Program-made: the position numbers and the translations under genes
Shown: piece by piece, positions 1 to 9,388 of the stretch
Layout of the letters: the number at the start of each line of letters is the position of its first letter
Position numbering within the stretch: position 1 is the first letter of the stretch
NCBI GenBank assembly: GCA_021772775.1
Contig: JAJFLH010000025.1
Location: forward strand, 38,494-102,493
Length of the DNA: 64,000 bases
From: Mariprofundus sp.
GTDB taxonomy: Bacteria > Pseudomonadota > Zetaproteobacteria > Mariprofundales > Mariprofundaceae
Direction of reading: 5' to 3'
Notes under the pieces: generated by a model
What the model saw: only the letters and a program-made list of their open reading frames with translations
Databases searched by the model: none
What the model was told of the DNA's origin: nothing

Positions 1-794
1 GGCCACTCAACAAGGTCAGTCACTTCATCCAATAGATCTTCATCATTCACCAGCGTGACTTCAGATACAGATGCAGCTTCAATCAACTGGTGAGAAATCA
101 GAGCTTTACGCGCATCACGATCAGCTCGAACACACTGCTTTTCCAGCCAGTCAAACGGATCGTTCACATCAATTTCACCCTCGGAGCCATGCATACGATG
201 ACCACGACTGATCACGCCTGCTGTAATGCCTGCAAACGTGAAATCAATCACGGCATCACCCAATCGCCCTACCATCCAACGCACAGGACGAATAAATGCA
301 TCACTACGTTCATCGCCATCACGCCACTGCATCTGCTTAGGACTTGGAAGTTTACGTATAATTCCAGGCATAGCCTCGGCAATCATTGCTGCCACAGAAC
401 GCCCTTTTACAGTGCGTACAGCTTTCATATAGTTGCCTTTGCCATCGCCTTTATCGGCCAATTCAAACGCATCTAGAGCAAGACCCGATTTTTTAGCAAA
501 ACCATGTGCAGCTCCACCCGGCTCACCATCAGGGAATGCCACCCGCTCAGGAGGGCCCCACACTGTCTCTTCAGCATCTGCCTGCATCACAGGGCAAGCA
601 TCAGCATGAATAAGAAGGCGACGTGGTGTTACACCCAAACGAATGGACGCTGGAGCCACATTGGCATCGGCCAACAGCTTCTCCACTGCCATTTTCAAAG
701 CAGCCCCCATACGCGGCGCAACTCCGGCTGGTATCTCTTCCGTTCCAATTTCAATCAACAGAGGTTTCAGTTCGTTCATATTCGTTACACTCAT
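1..794 (-). CDS. glyS: Glycine--tRNA ligase beta subunit, N-terminal part (runs off left edge)
   Basis: The beta subunit of the heterotetrameric (alpha2beta2) glycyl-tRNA synthetase works with GlyQ to charge tRNA-Gly in the cytoplasm. Translating the reverse strand from position 794 gives an open frame of 264 codons to the window edge. It begins [20 protein letters not shown] and continues with the family N-terminal pattern: [16 protein letters not shown] and FIRPVRW. The ATG at 794 overlaps the glyQ stop codon in an ATGA arrangement, so the subunits are probably translationally coupled and made in equal amounts, as in most glyQS operons. The C-terminal part lies outside the window. Identity is secure. 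Confidence 0.93.
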   Translation of the reverse strand, partial: MSVTNMNELKPLLIEIGTEEIPAGVAPRMGAALKMAVEKLLADANVAPASIRLGVTPRRLLIHADACPVMQADAEETVWGPPERVAFPDGEPGGAAHGFAKKSGLALDAFELADKGDGKGNYMKAVRTVKGRSVAAMIAEAMPGIIRKLPSPKQMQWRDGDERSDAFIRPVRWMVGRLGDAVIDFTFAGITAGVISRGHRMHGSEGEIDVNDPFDWLEKQCVRADRDARKALISHQLIEAASVSEVTLVNDEDLLDEVTDLVEW

Positions 795-1648
795 GCATCC
801 ACCCCCACATAAGCTTTCGCCACGGTACGCGCTAAACCTCGTACGCGACCAATAAATCGCTGTCGTTCTGCCACTGAGATAGCACCTCGCGCATCCAGTA
901 GATTAAAAGCATGTGATGCTTTCATTACCTCTTCATAGGCTGGTAACACTAAATCATGCTCAGTCAAACGCTTACACTCACTTTCAGCATGATCAAACGA
1001 CTCGTGCAATCGGGCTGCATCTGCCTGATCAAAGTTATAAGCAGAGAACTCCACTTCATTACGATGGAATACATCACCGTAAGTGACCTGCTTACCATCC
1101 GCATCCTCAACCCAGATCAGATCATAGATATTATCCACGCCCTGCAGATACATCGCCAATCGCTCTAAACCATAGGTAATTTCACCCGGCGTACGGCTAA
1201 GCTCAACACCGCCCACCTGTTGGAAATAGGTAAACTGCGTTACTTCCATGCCATTGAGCCAGACTTCCCAGCCCAGTCCCCACGCACCCAAAGTCGGTGA
1301 TTCCCAATCATCCTCAACAAAACGAATATCATGGACTTCCGGATCAATACCGATGGTGCGTAGCGAATCAAGGTAGAGTTCAAGAATATTGTCTGGAGCA
1401 GGCTTTAAAATCACCTGAAACTGGTAATAGTGCTGCAAGCGGTTGGGGTTTTCACCATAACGGCCATCGGTTGGCCTGCGACACGGCTGCACATATGCTG
1501 TACGCCAGTCTTTATCATCCAACACACGTAAAAAAGTCGCTGGATGAAATGTACCTGCCCCCATCGAGCTATCATAAGGCTGCTGTAATACACAGCCCTG
1601 CTTGGCCCAAAACTGTTGCAATGTAAGTATAAGATCTTGAAAGGTCAC
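791..1648 (-). CDS. glyQ: Glycine--tRNA ligase alpha subunit
   Basis: Catalytic subunit of bacterial-type glycyl-tRNA synthetase; it forms glycyl-adenylate and, with GlyS, loads tRNA-Gly. The 285-residue product is close to the usual family length (about 300). The hallmark N-terminal stretch [19 protein letters not shown] is followed by [19 protein letters not shown] and [19 protein letters not shown], all near-invariant in GlyQ. The start is GTG at 1648, preceded by GGGAG ten bases upstream; no nearby ATG fits better. glyS follows with a four-base overlap. The gene lies 130 bases behind maeB on the same strand, separated by a palindromic repeat, so it probably has its own promoter. Confidence 0.97.
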   Translation of the reverse strand: MTFQDLILTLQQFWAKQGCVLQQPYDSSMGAGTFHPATFLRVLDDKDWRTAYVQPCRRPTDGRYGENPNRLQHYYQFQVILKPAPDNILELYLDSLRTIGIDPEVHDIRFVEDDWESPTLGAWGLGWEVWLNGMEVTQFTYFQQVGGVELSRTPGEITYGLERLAMYLQGVDNIYDLIWVEDADGKQVTYGDVFHRNEVEFSAYNFDQADAARLHESFDHAESECKRLTEHDLVLPAYEEVMKASHAFNLLDARGAISVAERQRFIGRVRGLARTVAKAYVGVDA

Positions 1649-1677
1649 GGTGGTTAGCTCCCGAATAATTAATCATT

Positions 1678-1770
1678 TACCGCAAAGGACGCAAAAGACG
1701 CAAAGGAAAAGTAACCCATATACTTTTCGATCTTGATCTACCCTGCGTACTCCGTGTCCTCTGCGGTGAT
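1678..1770. repeat. Imperfect palindromic repeat of the ACCGCAAAGGACGCAAAG type
   Basis: The left arm (about 1678-1706) reads ACCGCAAAGGACGCAAA followed by further GACGCAAAGG units. The right arm (about 1741-1770), reverse-complemented, reads ATCACCGCAGAGGACACGG and then GTACGCAGGG. The arms match imperfectly over about 28 bases around a roughly 34-base centre. Repeats with this wording (ACCGCAGAGGACGCAGAGG) are common in unrelated bacterial genomes, often as scattered intergenic palindromes or flanking small GxxExxY-type genes. Here there is no gene between the arms. The transcript could fold into a long hairpin between maeB and glyQ. Confidence 0.6.
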
Positions 1771-1780
1771 TGCTTTTAAT

Positions 1781-4045
1781 TTATTTCACTGCTCGTGCAG
1801 CGGCGATTGCCGCCATATTTACAATGTCGTCAACAGATGCACCCGTCTGAAGAACATGTGCCTGCTGAGGAAGCCCAAGCAGAATTGGACCAATGGCAGT
1901 CCCGCCACCCAACTCACGCAGCAATTTATAAGAGAGATTACCGGCCTGCATGGTCGGGAAGACCAGAATATTGGCTGGCTCTTTCAGCTTACTAAATGGG
2001 TACTCTTTAAGAATCGCGCTATTCACAGCCGTATCGGCCTGCATTTCACCATCGACGATCAGATCAGGCCTTCTTTCATGTAGCAGGCGAGTAGCCTCTG
2101 CAACTTTGTTTGTTTCGGCATGTTCCACACTACCGAAATTGGAGAATGAGAGCATTGCCACACGCGCTTCACAGCCCAGAGAGATAGCCGTCTCAGCTGC
2201 CAGTTCACCAAGTTCAGCAAGTTGCTCGGCATTCATATCCACATTTACCGTACAATCAGCCATGAAATAAGCGCTGTTTTCCATTATCATCAGATACATG
2301 CCATAAACATGATGGCGCTGACCATCACCATTATGACCAAGCACCTTCAGAATTGGACGCAACACATTGGGATAGTGCGCCGTACGACCGGAGAGCATAC
2401 CATCGGCATCACCATTGCGAACCAGCATAGCTGCAAACGTATTCACATCACTACGCAGCTCTTTTCTGGCATCAGCAGGCAACACACCACTGCGTTTACG
2501 GTCTTCATAATAGGCATCGGCCAACAATGTAAAACGAGCATCATCTACAGAAGGGTCAATCAGCGTGAGACCCTCTGCATCTATCTGAGCGCTCTGACAC
2601 GTTGCTTGAAAACGATCAACACGACCGATCAAAACAGGGTCAGCAATGCCCTGTTCCCTCATCTCGATAGCTGCACGAATGACAGTTTCATCCTCACCCT
2701 CTGGCAATACCAAACGGGTTGGATGAGCACGCGCTTTATCTGAAATCATGCGCATAAAGAGACGAGAATTATCAATGCGGCCAGCCAGATCCTGTGCATA
2801 TGCCGATGCATCTAGCATAGGCTTACGCGCCACACCTGTTTCAGTCGCAGCTTTAGCAACAGCAACAGGCACAACCTCAATCAGACGCGGATCAAATGGT
2901 TTTGGTAAAATGTATTTAGGTCCGAAACGCAACTCAGTGACACCATAGGCTTTCAGAACCGAGTCTGGCACATCCTGACGGGCAAGTTCAGCCAGAGCAT
3001 GCACAGCAGCAACTTTCATCTCCTCATTAAAGGTTGTAGCACGAGCATCAAGGGCACCACGGAAGAGGAACGGAAAGCCCAATACATTATTAACCTGATT
3101 AGGGTGGTCAGAACGACCGGTCGCCATAATCAGATCATCACGTGTCGTCATGGCCAGATCATAGGCAATTTCAGGATCAGGATTGGACATGGCAAATACG
3201 ATGGGCTTATCCGCCATCGACTTGAGCATATCAGGACTTACAAGATTACCCCCAGAGAGGCCGACAAACACATCCGCTCCAACCATCGCCTCTTTAAGCG
3301 TACGCTCAGCTCTCTCTGTGGCGTAATACTCTTTATGCGGAGGCAACTCTTCATTCCGATCCTTTGAGATCACACCTTTACGATCGAGAAAAAGAATATT
3401 CTCACGTGTTACACCAAGCTGCTCAATCAGTCGCATACAAGCAAAACCAGCGGCCCCTGCACCGAGACAGACGATCTTCACATCTTCAATTTTCTTATTT
3501 TGCAAAATCAAGGCATTAAGAAATGCCGCTGCCATGATCACAGCCGTACCATGTTGGTCATCATGCAAGACCGGAATATTCATGCGCTTTTTTAGCTCTT
3601 CTTCAATAATGAAACATTCAGGCGCTTTGATATCTTCTAAATTGATACCGCCAAAGGTTGGCTCCATACGCGCAACAGTTTCAACAAAAGCCATCGGGTC
3701 TGTTTCAGCTAATTCAATATCGAACACATCGATATCTGCAAAACGTTTAAACAACACGCCCTTTCCTTCCATGACCGGTTTACTGGCCAAAGCACCGATA
3801 TTCCCCAACCCCAACACAGCGGTGCCGTTACTGATTACTGCAACCAGATTAGCACGGGAGGTAAATTCATCAGCCATATCAGGATTTTCTGCAATTGCCA
3901 AACAAGGTTCGGCCACACCCGGTGTGTAGGCAAGCGCCAAATCACGCTGCGTTAAACACGGTTTACTAGGCTGGACACTGATTTTCCCTGGTGTTGGCGA
4001 CCGGTGATATTCGAATGCATCCTTGCGCAGTTGTTCTTTTGACAT
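1781..4045 (-). CDS. maeB: NADP-dependent malic enzyme with C-terminal phosphotransacetylase domain
   Basis: Oxidatively decarboxylates malate to pyruvate, producing NADPH. The 754-residue length is typical of MaeB. Residues about 1-160 form the malic N-terminal domain (ALAYTPGVAEPC; the HDDQHGTAV segment), about 165-410 the NAD(P)-binding domain (CLGAGAAGFACMRL; FAMSNPDPE), and about 430-754 a phosphotransacetylase-like domain (RLVLPEGEDETV) that in MaeB is regulatory, binding acetyl-CoA or acetyl phosphate, and not known to be catalytic. The open frame extends to 4123, but the start at 4045 (or 4048) is preferred because AAGGGG lies just upstream and the longer version would overlap the divergent panE-like gene. 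Anaplerotic and NADPH-supply role is inferred from the family. Confidence 0.95.
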   Translation of the reverse strand: MSKEQLRKDAFEYHRSPTPGKISVQPSKPCLTQRDLALAYTPGVAEPCLAIAENPDMADEFTSRANLVAVISNGTAVLGLGNIGALASKPVMEGKGVLFKRFADIDVFDIELAETDPMAFVETVARMEPTFGGINLEDIKAPECFIIEEELKKRMNIPVLHDDQHGTAVIMAAAFLNALILQNKKIEDVKIVCLGAGAAGFACMRLIEQLGVTRENILFLDRKGVISKDRNEELPPHKEYYATERAERTLKEAMVGADVFVGLSGGNLVSPDMLKSMADKPIVFAMSNPDPEIAYDLAMTTRDDLIMATGRSDHPNQVNNVLGFPFLFRGALDARATTFNEEMKVAAVHALAELARQDVPDSVLKAYGVTELRFGPKYILPKPFDPRLIEVVPVAVAKAATETGVARKPMLDASAYAQDLAGRIDNSRLFMRMISDKARAHPTRLVLPEGEDETVIRAAIEMREQGIADPVLIGRVDRFQATCQSAQIDAEGLTLIDPSVDDARFTLLADAYYEDRKRSGVLPADARKELRSDVNTFAAMLVRNGDADGMLSGRTAHYPNVLRPILKVLGHNGDGQRHHVYGMYLMIMENSAYFMADCTVNVDMNAEQLAELGELAAETAISLGCEARVAMLSFSNFGSVEHAETNKVAEATRLLHERRPDLIVDGEMQADTAVNSAILKEYPFSKLKEPANILVFPTMQAGNLSYKLLRELGGGTAIGPILLGLPQQAHVLQTGASVDDIVNMAAIAAARAVK

Positions 4046-4121
4046 CATTTTACCCCTTTTGCTACAGTCGTGACGGAGCCCAAGCATAGCGTCGTATTGA
4101 TGCCGGGTCATGGAGGGAATC

Positions 4122-5024
4122 ATGAAAATTGGATTTGCCGGTGCCGGTGCTGTTGGCTGCCATTACGGCAGCAAGCTGCAGCAAGCTGGTTTTGATCTCA
4201 TATTATTAGCGCGAGGAGCTCATTTAAAAGCACTTCAAACGATGGGGTTACAACACGATTCAGGCGGCAAAACAGACAATATAGCCATAGCTGCCACCGA
4301 TGAGATCAAACAGCTAAAAGATTGTGGGATCATTATAATCAGCTGCAAAATGACAGATCTAGCCAACATGATTTCAGCACTTCAACCCATCGTTCAAACC
4401 AACATGCTACTGGTGACATTACAAAATGGTGTTGAAGCACCCGATCTAGTCGCTACAGCCTTCCCCGGCAATGCCATAGCAGCAGGTACTGCATTTATTG
4501 GCGCACAATTCACACAGCCCGGTCACCTCGTCCACTCCGCAGCAGGCAGTATCCGCATGGGCCTATGGCAACAGGGCGATGCTGAATACCGGCTAGCTCC
4601 ATTGATTGAATCCTTCCAGCTCGCTTCTGTGCCAGCAAAAATAGAAACCGACCCAACTGTCATGCTGTGGCGCAAACTACTTTGGAATTGCGGATTTAAT
4701 GCCATCACAGCGATCACGCAGAGCTACGCACGCGATATTGCGGCAAACAAAGAGACACTCCATATCGTGCAACAAGCTATGCAAGAAGCCGTCGCCATAG
4801 CCCAGAAAGAATGCGTCAACATTGATCAGCACGATATTGCCAAACACATCGAGATCACACTCAAGATGGGGGATCTCAAAACCAGTATGTGGCAGGACAT
4901 TGAGTCTGGCAAACAGACAGAAGTGGATTATATGAATGGTTATATCGCTAAAAAAGCTGAACGACTACATATAGCAGCACCGACAAATCGTATGCTCACA
5001 AGCTTGATTCATGCCATGGAATAG
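4122..5024 (+). CDS. panE: 2-dehydropantoate 2-reductase family protein
   Basis: Ketopantoate reductase family, which makes pantoate from ketopantoate with NADPH for coenzyme A synthesis. The N-terminus MKIGFAGAGAVGCHYGS is the Rossmann GxGxxG signature. Further family features are TLQNGVEAP, the catalytic-lysine region MLWRKLLWNCGFNAITA, and a late segment KTSMWQDIESGKQTEVDYMNGYI where SM-x-QD and E-x-D-x-(I/M)NG are conserved. The length of 300 residues is normal. The ATG at 4122 has GGAGG five bases upstream; the earlier ATG at 4110 lacks this. Divergent from maeB. Several paralogues of this family act on other keto acids, so the substrate is less certain than the fold. Confidence 0.85.
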   Translation: MKIGFAGAGAVGCHYGSKLQQAGFDLILLARGAHLKALQTMGLQHDSGGKTDNIAIAATDEIKQLKDCGIIIISCKMTDLANMISALQPIVQTNMLLVTLQNGVEAPDLVATAFPGNAIAAGTAFIGAQFTQPGHLVHSAAGSIRMGLWQQGDAEYRLAPLIESFQLASVPAKIETDPTVMLWRKLLWNCGFNAITAITQSYARDIAANKETLHIVQQAMQEAVAIAQKECVNIDQHDIAKHIEITLKMGDLKTSMWQDIESGKQTEVDYMNGYIAKKAERLHIAAPTNRMLTSLIHAME

Positions 5025-5149
5025 AGCTCATCAGCGCAAGCACTACTCCAGCAGCCTATAGGACTTATAAGTTTCGACCCTGCACTACTTCTACTCTAAA
5101 TGTATTGAACAGCAGTAGCTATCTTATCTCGGAATATCCAGCTCAAAAC

Positions 5150-7078
5150 CTATGCCAAGGCCTTCGGCTCGCCCAAATAATAACCCTGCATAGCATTGAT
5201 ACCTATAGAGTGCAGACTCTGGAAATCCTCTTCTGACTCCACATGTTCAGCAATCACCTGAATATCCAGCCCATGTGCAATATCAGTAACTGTTTGCAAG
5301 AAGAAACGATTATCGCTCTGCTCAGCAATATTTCGGGTATAGCTACCGTCCAGTTTGATATAATCGAGTTTCAGCTGCCGCAACGTCTGGAATGAACTCA
5401 GCTTGGTACCAAAATGTTCCATCACAATTTTACCACCATATTTATGCACAAGCGCTATAAAGCGGTTGGCTGCGGCGACATCCTGTAATAATCCATGTTC
5501 AGTCACTTCAAAGCAGATCGATTCAGCCATCGCTCTATGATCATTGAAATGTTTATCCAACCAGATCAGAAAGTCCTCATCTCTAATGGATCTAGCCGCG
5601 ATATTCACACCCAGAGTGAGAGCTGAATCCAGCTCCAGCATCTGACCTGCAAGTCCAATCACATGACGATCTAGCTCTGTATTCAACCCCAATCGTTCAG
5701 CCATGGATGCAAATGCCCCCGGCGAAATGCGGTTACCTTGTTCATCACTAACCCGAATCAATACTTCACTGTAGATCTGTTCACGATCCTTATTTAACAC
5801 AGCCTGCGACTGCAAACGGATACGCCCATGCTCCATAATTTCCTCAATCAGCGCCTGCCATGCCTGATTGCCGGTCGCCTCACTCTTACTACTCTGAACG
5901 GCGTAAGCGTTGACACCTTCATGCTCAGCCTGAGACAAACCACTATCCGCATCGGCCATGATTCGACCAATGCCCCCACTACTATCGAAACAGGCGATGC
6001 CAATCTGCCCAATAGCATCGACGTTTAAGGTTGCAGCCAACTCATCGAGTCTGGCCGAACACGATGCGCCAAACTCATCTGCGACGACAGCATCAGCCAG
6101 CGGTAAAATAATCGAAAAATCAGTCCCACTGATTCTGGCCGTCGTGGAAGAATGATATTGATCACTCAAATTATTTAGCAACTTCCCAACTTCAATCAGC
6201 AAGTCATCACCAGCCTGATGACCAAACTCTTGATTGTAAGCTGCAAAATCACTCAATCGAATCACAGCCAAAGCACCTGAGCCACCGCTTTCTTTATCCT
6301 TAATGATATTATCCAACTGAGCAAAAAAACCACGCCGGTTAATCAAGCCGGTCAGGTCATCATAGTGCGCCTCCTGACGCATCTGCTCAGCTCGCTCAGT
6401 CAGTTTGGCGATAAACCCTTCCACTTTTACCGACATTTTATTCATCGCTAACACCACCCGCCTTAATTCACGCGTGCGGGGAATCATATCAACAACAGGA
6501 AATTCACGCTCACTGATGGCCAAAGCCTGTTGCTCAACAGCATCAAGAGGCCTGAGTATGGCTTTAAGTATCAACAGCACAGCCATAAGCGAAACCGCGA
6601 ATGCCAGCAACGACCACCAGAGCATATCGACGCTGGTCTGCCATAATTTTTTATAGGCAAAACCCGGATGCGCTGTCAGCTGCAAGCGCCCAGCCTGCGT
6701 CCAGCCGGTTGTAATAACCGAACCGGCTGTGGGTGTATCAAGCGTAAGGTTATCGATAAACCATTGTGGCACGCCCTCTATACTGGATGTATTTTGACGT
6801 TCGATCATTCTCTCTCCTGTCATCGATGTCAGCTTCAGTGATTTATAATAGCCACCATCAAACACAACATTGACCATCGTATCCATAGCAGCGATATCTT
6901 TTTTCAACATATATGGCACCAAAGACAGACCTAGTGAATCCGCAGCATTTTGCGTTTGTGTTGCCAGCTGCAACATCAAATACGAACGTGTATTCTCTAA
7001 ACTGATCCAGAATGTACCTGAAAAAATCAGCATAAATGTCACAAAAATAAGGGTGATAAGCTGGCGAGATAAAGTCAT
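5150..7078 (-). CDS. lapD: LapD-type transmembrane c-di-GMP receptor (degenerate GGDEF and EAL)
   Basis: Inner-membrane receptor that, in the Pseudomonas Lap system, binds cytoplasmic c-di-GMP and sequesters the periplasmic protease LapG, keeping a large adhesin on the cell surface. The 642 residues contain TM1 (about 7-25), a LapD/MoxY periplasmic domain (about 30-148), TM2 (about 153-173), HAMP (about 174-226), a GGDEF-like domain (about 236-395) and an EAL-like domain (about 410-640). The active-site motif is SGTDF at about 317-321 instead of GGDEF, and the EAL triad is EVL at about 438-440. Both enzymatic sites therefore look dead, as in characterised LapD proteins. AAGGA lies seven bases before the ATG. 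It follows lapG by 21 bases, the usual operon. Confidence 0.93.
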   Translation of the reverse strand: MTLSRQLITLIFVTFMLIFSGTFWISLENTRSYLMLQLATQTQNAADSLGLSLVPYMLKKDIAAMDTMVNVVFDGGYYKSLKLTSMTGERMIERQNTSSIEGVPQWFIDNLTLDTPTAGSVITTGWTQAGRLQLTAHPGFAYKKLWQTSVDMLWWSLLAFAVSLMAVLLILKAILRPLDAVEQQALAISEREFPVVDMIPRTRELRRVVLAMNKMSVKVEGFIAKLTERAEQMRQEAHYDDLTGLINRRGFFAQLDNIIKDKESGGSGALAVIRLSDFAAYNQEFGHQAGDDLLIEVGKLLNNLSDQYHSSTTARISGTDFSIILPLADAVVADEFGASCSARLDELAATLNVDAIGQIGIACFDSSGGIGRIMADADSGLSQAEHEGVNAYAVQSSKSEATGNQAWQALIEEIMEHGRIRLQSQAVLNKDREQIYSEVLIRVSDEQGNRISPGAFASMAERLGLNTELDRHVIGLAGQMLELDSALTLGVNIAARSIRDEDFLIWLDKHFNDHRAMAESICFEVTEHGLLQDVAAANRFIALVHKYGGKIVMEHFGTKLSSFQTLRQLKLDYIKLDGSYTRNIAEQSDNRFFLQTVTDIAHGLDIQVIAEHVESEEDFQSLHSIGINAMQGYYLGEPKALA

Positions 7079-7099
7079 AATATATCCTTATTGAACTAA

Positions 7100-7795
7100 T
7101 CAGTTGTATTTTTGGGCAGTATAACTACTACCACGATTGCGTTCCTGGCTCATACGAACCGTTAGATCACGCCACAGATTGATGCTTTGAGAGTCTCCGG
7201 CAACTTGTCGCCCCTGACCTCTCTCTTTTGACATCCACAAGTTTTTACCATTAAAGCTATATACCGGCAACAGATCCTTCCGCGAAGATGCCGGCTTAAT
7301 TTCACGAATTAAATTATCAAGGATCAATGGTTCACTATAAGGCGTTGCATAATAGGCCAATACCATATGCGCTTGATTAAGCTCCAGCGCCTTTACATAG
7401 GTAATCCGCAACTTCTCATCAGGCACCCCGAGCTCACGCAGGGTAAAATACTTTGCGATGGAGAAGTCTTCGCAATCCCCACCGTTGGTCGACAAAAACT
7501 CAACCGGCGTAGCCCAATAGTCGTTGCGCCGCCAATGCTCCGCGTCAGACACAAAACGCATTTTATTGAAGAAATGATTAACCAAAAAGACATTTTGGAA
7601 TTCATCCTCACCAGTATTCTCTTCGACTAGCTTCTGCCAAGCCTCGAGCCTCCCTCTTGCATCAGAACCAAATCGATCAGCAATCCCCGCCAAAAACTGC
7701 GACGAAAATCCAACATTATCTGCAGAGCCAATTGAAACAGCCAACAGTATATATAGGAATAACAATAGCTTGCTAACAGCTCTATCGACCCTCAT
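7100..7795 (-). CDS. lapG: LapG-type periplasmic transglutaminase-like cysteine protease
   Basis: Bacterial transglutaminase-like cysteine proteinase that in known systems cleaves the N-terminal region of a large RTX/LapA adhesin when c-di-GMP is low. The product is 231 residues with an N-terminal signal segment (RAVSKLLLFLYILLAVSIGS). The catalytic Cys is in NGGDCEDFSIAKY (about residue 108), His in NQAHMVLAYY (about 143) and Asp in LILDNL (about 160). The start at 7795 is chosen for the signal peptide; an earlier in-frame ATG at 7807 sits one base after AAGGAG, and the open frame reaches 7846, so the start is uncertain. lapD follows 21 bases downstream. No LapA-like adhesin or its type I secretion genes lie in this window. 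Confidence 0.93.
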   Translation of the reverse strand: MRVDRAVSKLLLFLYILLAVSIGSADNVGFSSQFLAGIADRFGSDARGRLEAWQKLVEENTGEDEFQNVFLVNHFFNKMRFVSDAEHWRRNDYWATPVEFLSTNGGDCEDFSIAKYFTLRELGVPDEKLRITYVKALELNQAHMVLAYYATPYSEPLILDNLIREIKPASSRKDLLPVYSFNGKNLWMSKERGQGRQVAGDSQSINLWRDLTVRMSQERNRGSSYTAQKYN

Positions 7796-7999
7796 TTCCC
7801 AGCCCATGCTCCTTACATATAGATTTATAGAAAAGCGCCCACTCATGCATCACTAGCACAATATAGGCCAGTTCGTGATAGTGATTCGTATGCTAAAGCT
7901 CAGTTCTATTACTTTTCATCACTACTGCTCTGCTTAAACTGCTCAGAATTCATAAGCTACACCTTTATTTATTATCCCTACGACACCTGCCCTGAAATA

Positions 8000-9190
8000 T
8001 CAGCCCGACTTCCCATCAATACGCGGGCTTTTCAATATAAACGCATAGCTATATAAAAACAGCAGATATGCAGAGACCCAAAAACATTGCGATAGCGCCA
8101 CCCACAATAGCTCAAGATCATTAAAAATAAGAGGGCAAAACACCCGCACAGATGCACCGGAAAACAGCAGCATAAACATCAAGCCCAGATTCGCTGGAGG
8201 CTGCATAATATTACGCCCGGTATGGCCCAATGAAATACGCGACATCATACCCATGCCACCAACAGCAAAAGCATGCACAGCCAGAAATGGAGACACAGCC
8301 GCTATGGCTGTCGCACTCTTCAACCCAAAACCAATAATCATCCATGCATAAGCCAGATAAAGCATCCATAATAACGGCTTATTCCAAACACCGCGATGAT
8401 GCCAGCCCCACAAACGAAACAGGTGCAACAGAGCCAAAACAGCCGCTACAGATGCAGTAAGCATGGGCAGATAAAAAAACAGCTCCAACGTCACAAAAAT
8501 CAGAAATAGCAGCAAAGACGAGAGATCTAACCACTTATAATTCGGCAAGGCAGCCTCTGCCTTTACCCCCCGCTCAATAAACATCGGCATGACTCTGCGT
8601 GATAACACCAGGATCAATAATAAGACCATATAGAAACCGATATACAAGCCAATGCGTCGCCCATCAGCAAACAGCCCAAACTGATCCAGCCCATAGAGCA
8701 ACTGCCCTGGCAAGAACATATATACGGTGGCAATGACCCCCATATTCTTCCATAACTTTGTTTTTACAACAGGTAGAGTGATCGCAATGGATAGCACTAT
8801 AATAAATAGAGCATCACATACCGCACCGACAACCAGGGCCAACTGACTGGAAAAAAACGGAGCCAGTCGCGCCAACAACCACAACAGCAATAGCAATAGC
8901 CCCTGCAGAGGTCGACCACTCAATGTCGGCATGCCTGTCCAGTTTCTGACAGCGGTTAACAAAAAACCGGCAATAACAGCCAGGCCATAACCGTATATCA
9001 TCTCATGCGCATGCCAAAATGATGCTGACGAAACTACAGGTAATATTGGAACAGAAAAAATAAGCTGTGCCATCCATATTATCATACTAACAACAACAAA
9101 CAGGGCCGCTGCAAAAAAGAACGCCCGAAATCCAGTCTGAAACAAGACGCTTATTGTATCCGGTTCTACTTCATCACCTGCTTTAGCCAT
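8000..9190 (-). CDS. nnrS: NnrS family multi-pass membrane protein
   Basis: NnrS proteins are polytopic inner-membrane proteins, reported to bind haem and copper, linked to nitric oxide exposure and denitrification or nitrosative-stress relief. The 396-residue product is almost entirely hydrophobic with about twelve membrane segments. Family motifs seen are FWHAHEMIYGYG near residue 55, AVIAGFLLTAVRNWTG, and HAFAVGGMGMMSRISLGHTG in the C-terminal half. The start at 9190 has AGGG six bases upstream, better than the GTG at 9220 or ATG at 9208. It is transcribed divergently from ccoN with a shared gap of about 200 bases, suggesting co-control with the terminal oxidase, which NO inhibits. No clear FNR/NNR box was found. 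Confidence 0.9.
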   Translation of the reverse strand: MAKAGDEVEPDTISVLFQTGFRAFFFAAALFVVVSMIIWMAQLIFSVPILPVVSSASFWHAHEMIYGYGLAVIAGFLLTAVRNWTGMPTLSGRPLQGLLLLLLWLLARLAPFFSSQLALVVGAVCDALFIIVLSIAITLPVVKTKLWKNMGVIATVYMFLPGQLLYGLDQFGLFADGRRIGLYIGFYMVLLLILVLSRRVMPMFIERGVKAEAALPNYKWLDLSSLLLFLIFVTLELFFYLPMLTASVAAVLALLHLFRLWGWHHRGVWNKPLLWMLYLAYAWMIIGFGLKSATAIAAVSPFLAVHAFAVGGMGMMSRISLGHTGRNIMQPPANLGLMFMLLFSGASVRVFCPLIFNDLELLWVALSQCFWVSAYLLFLYSYAFILKSPRIDGKSG

Positions 9191-9388
9191 AGAAAACCCT
9201 ATTTTCATACTAATAAACACCTGTTATTGGCATACTTAATGCTAGCAACTTTGGCATGAAAATCATACGAAGCATGCCCAACAAGAACACGAAGATACTG
9301 CAAACAACTTAACCTTAAATAAACTATGTACAAGCTCAATTCCATAAGTAGTATTTCAAATGAACTTTATCACTAGGAGGTGGAGACT

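Noticed and set aside
2222..2743. 173-codon plus-strand frame inside maeB
   Set aside because: Complement of conserved maeB coding sequence; no recognisable domain.
9191..9388. FNR box search in the nnrS-ccoN gap
   Set aside because: No TTGAT-N4-ATCAA or close variant found, so oxygen control of ccoNOQP by FNR/ANR is not claimed.
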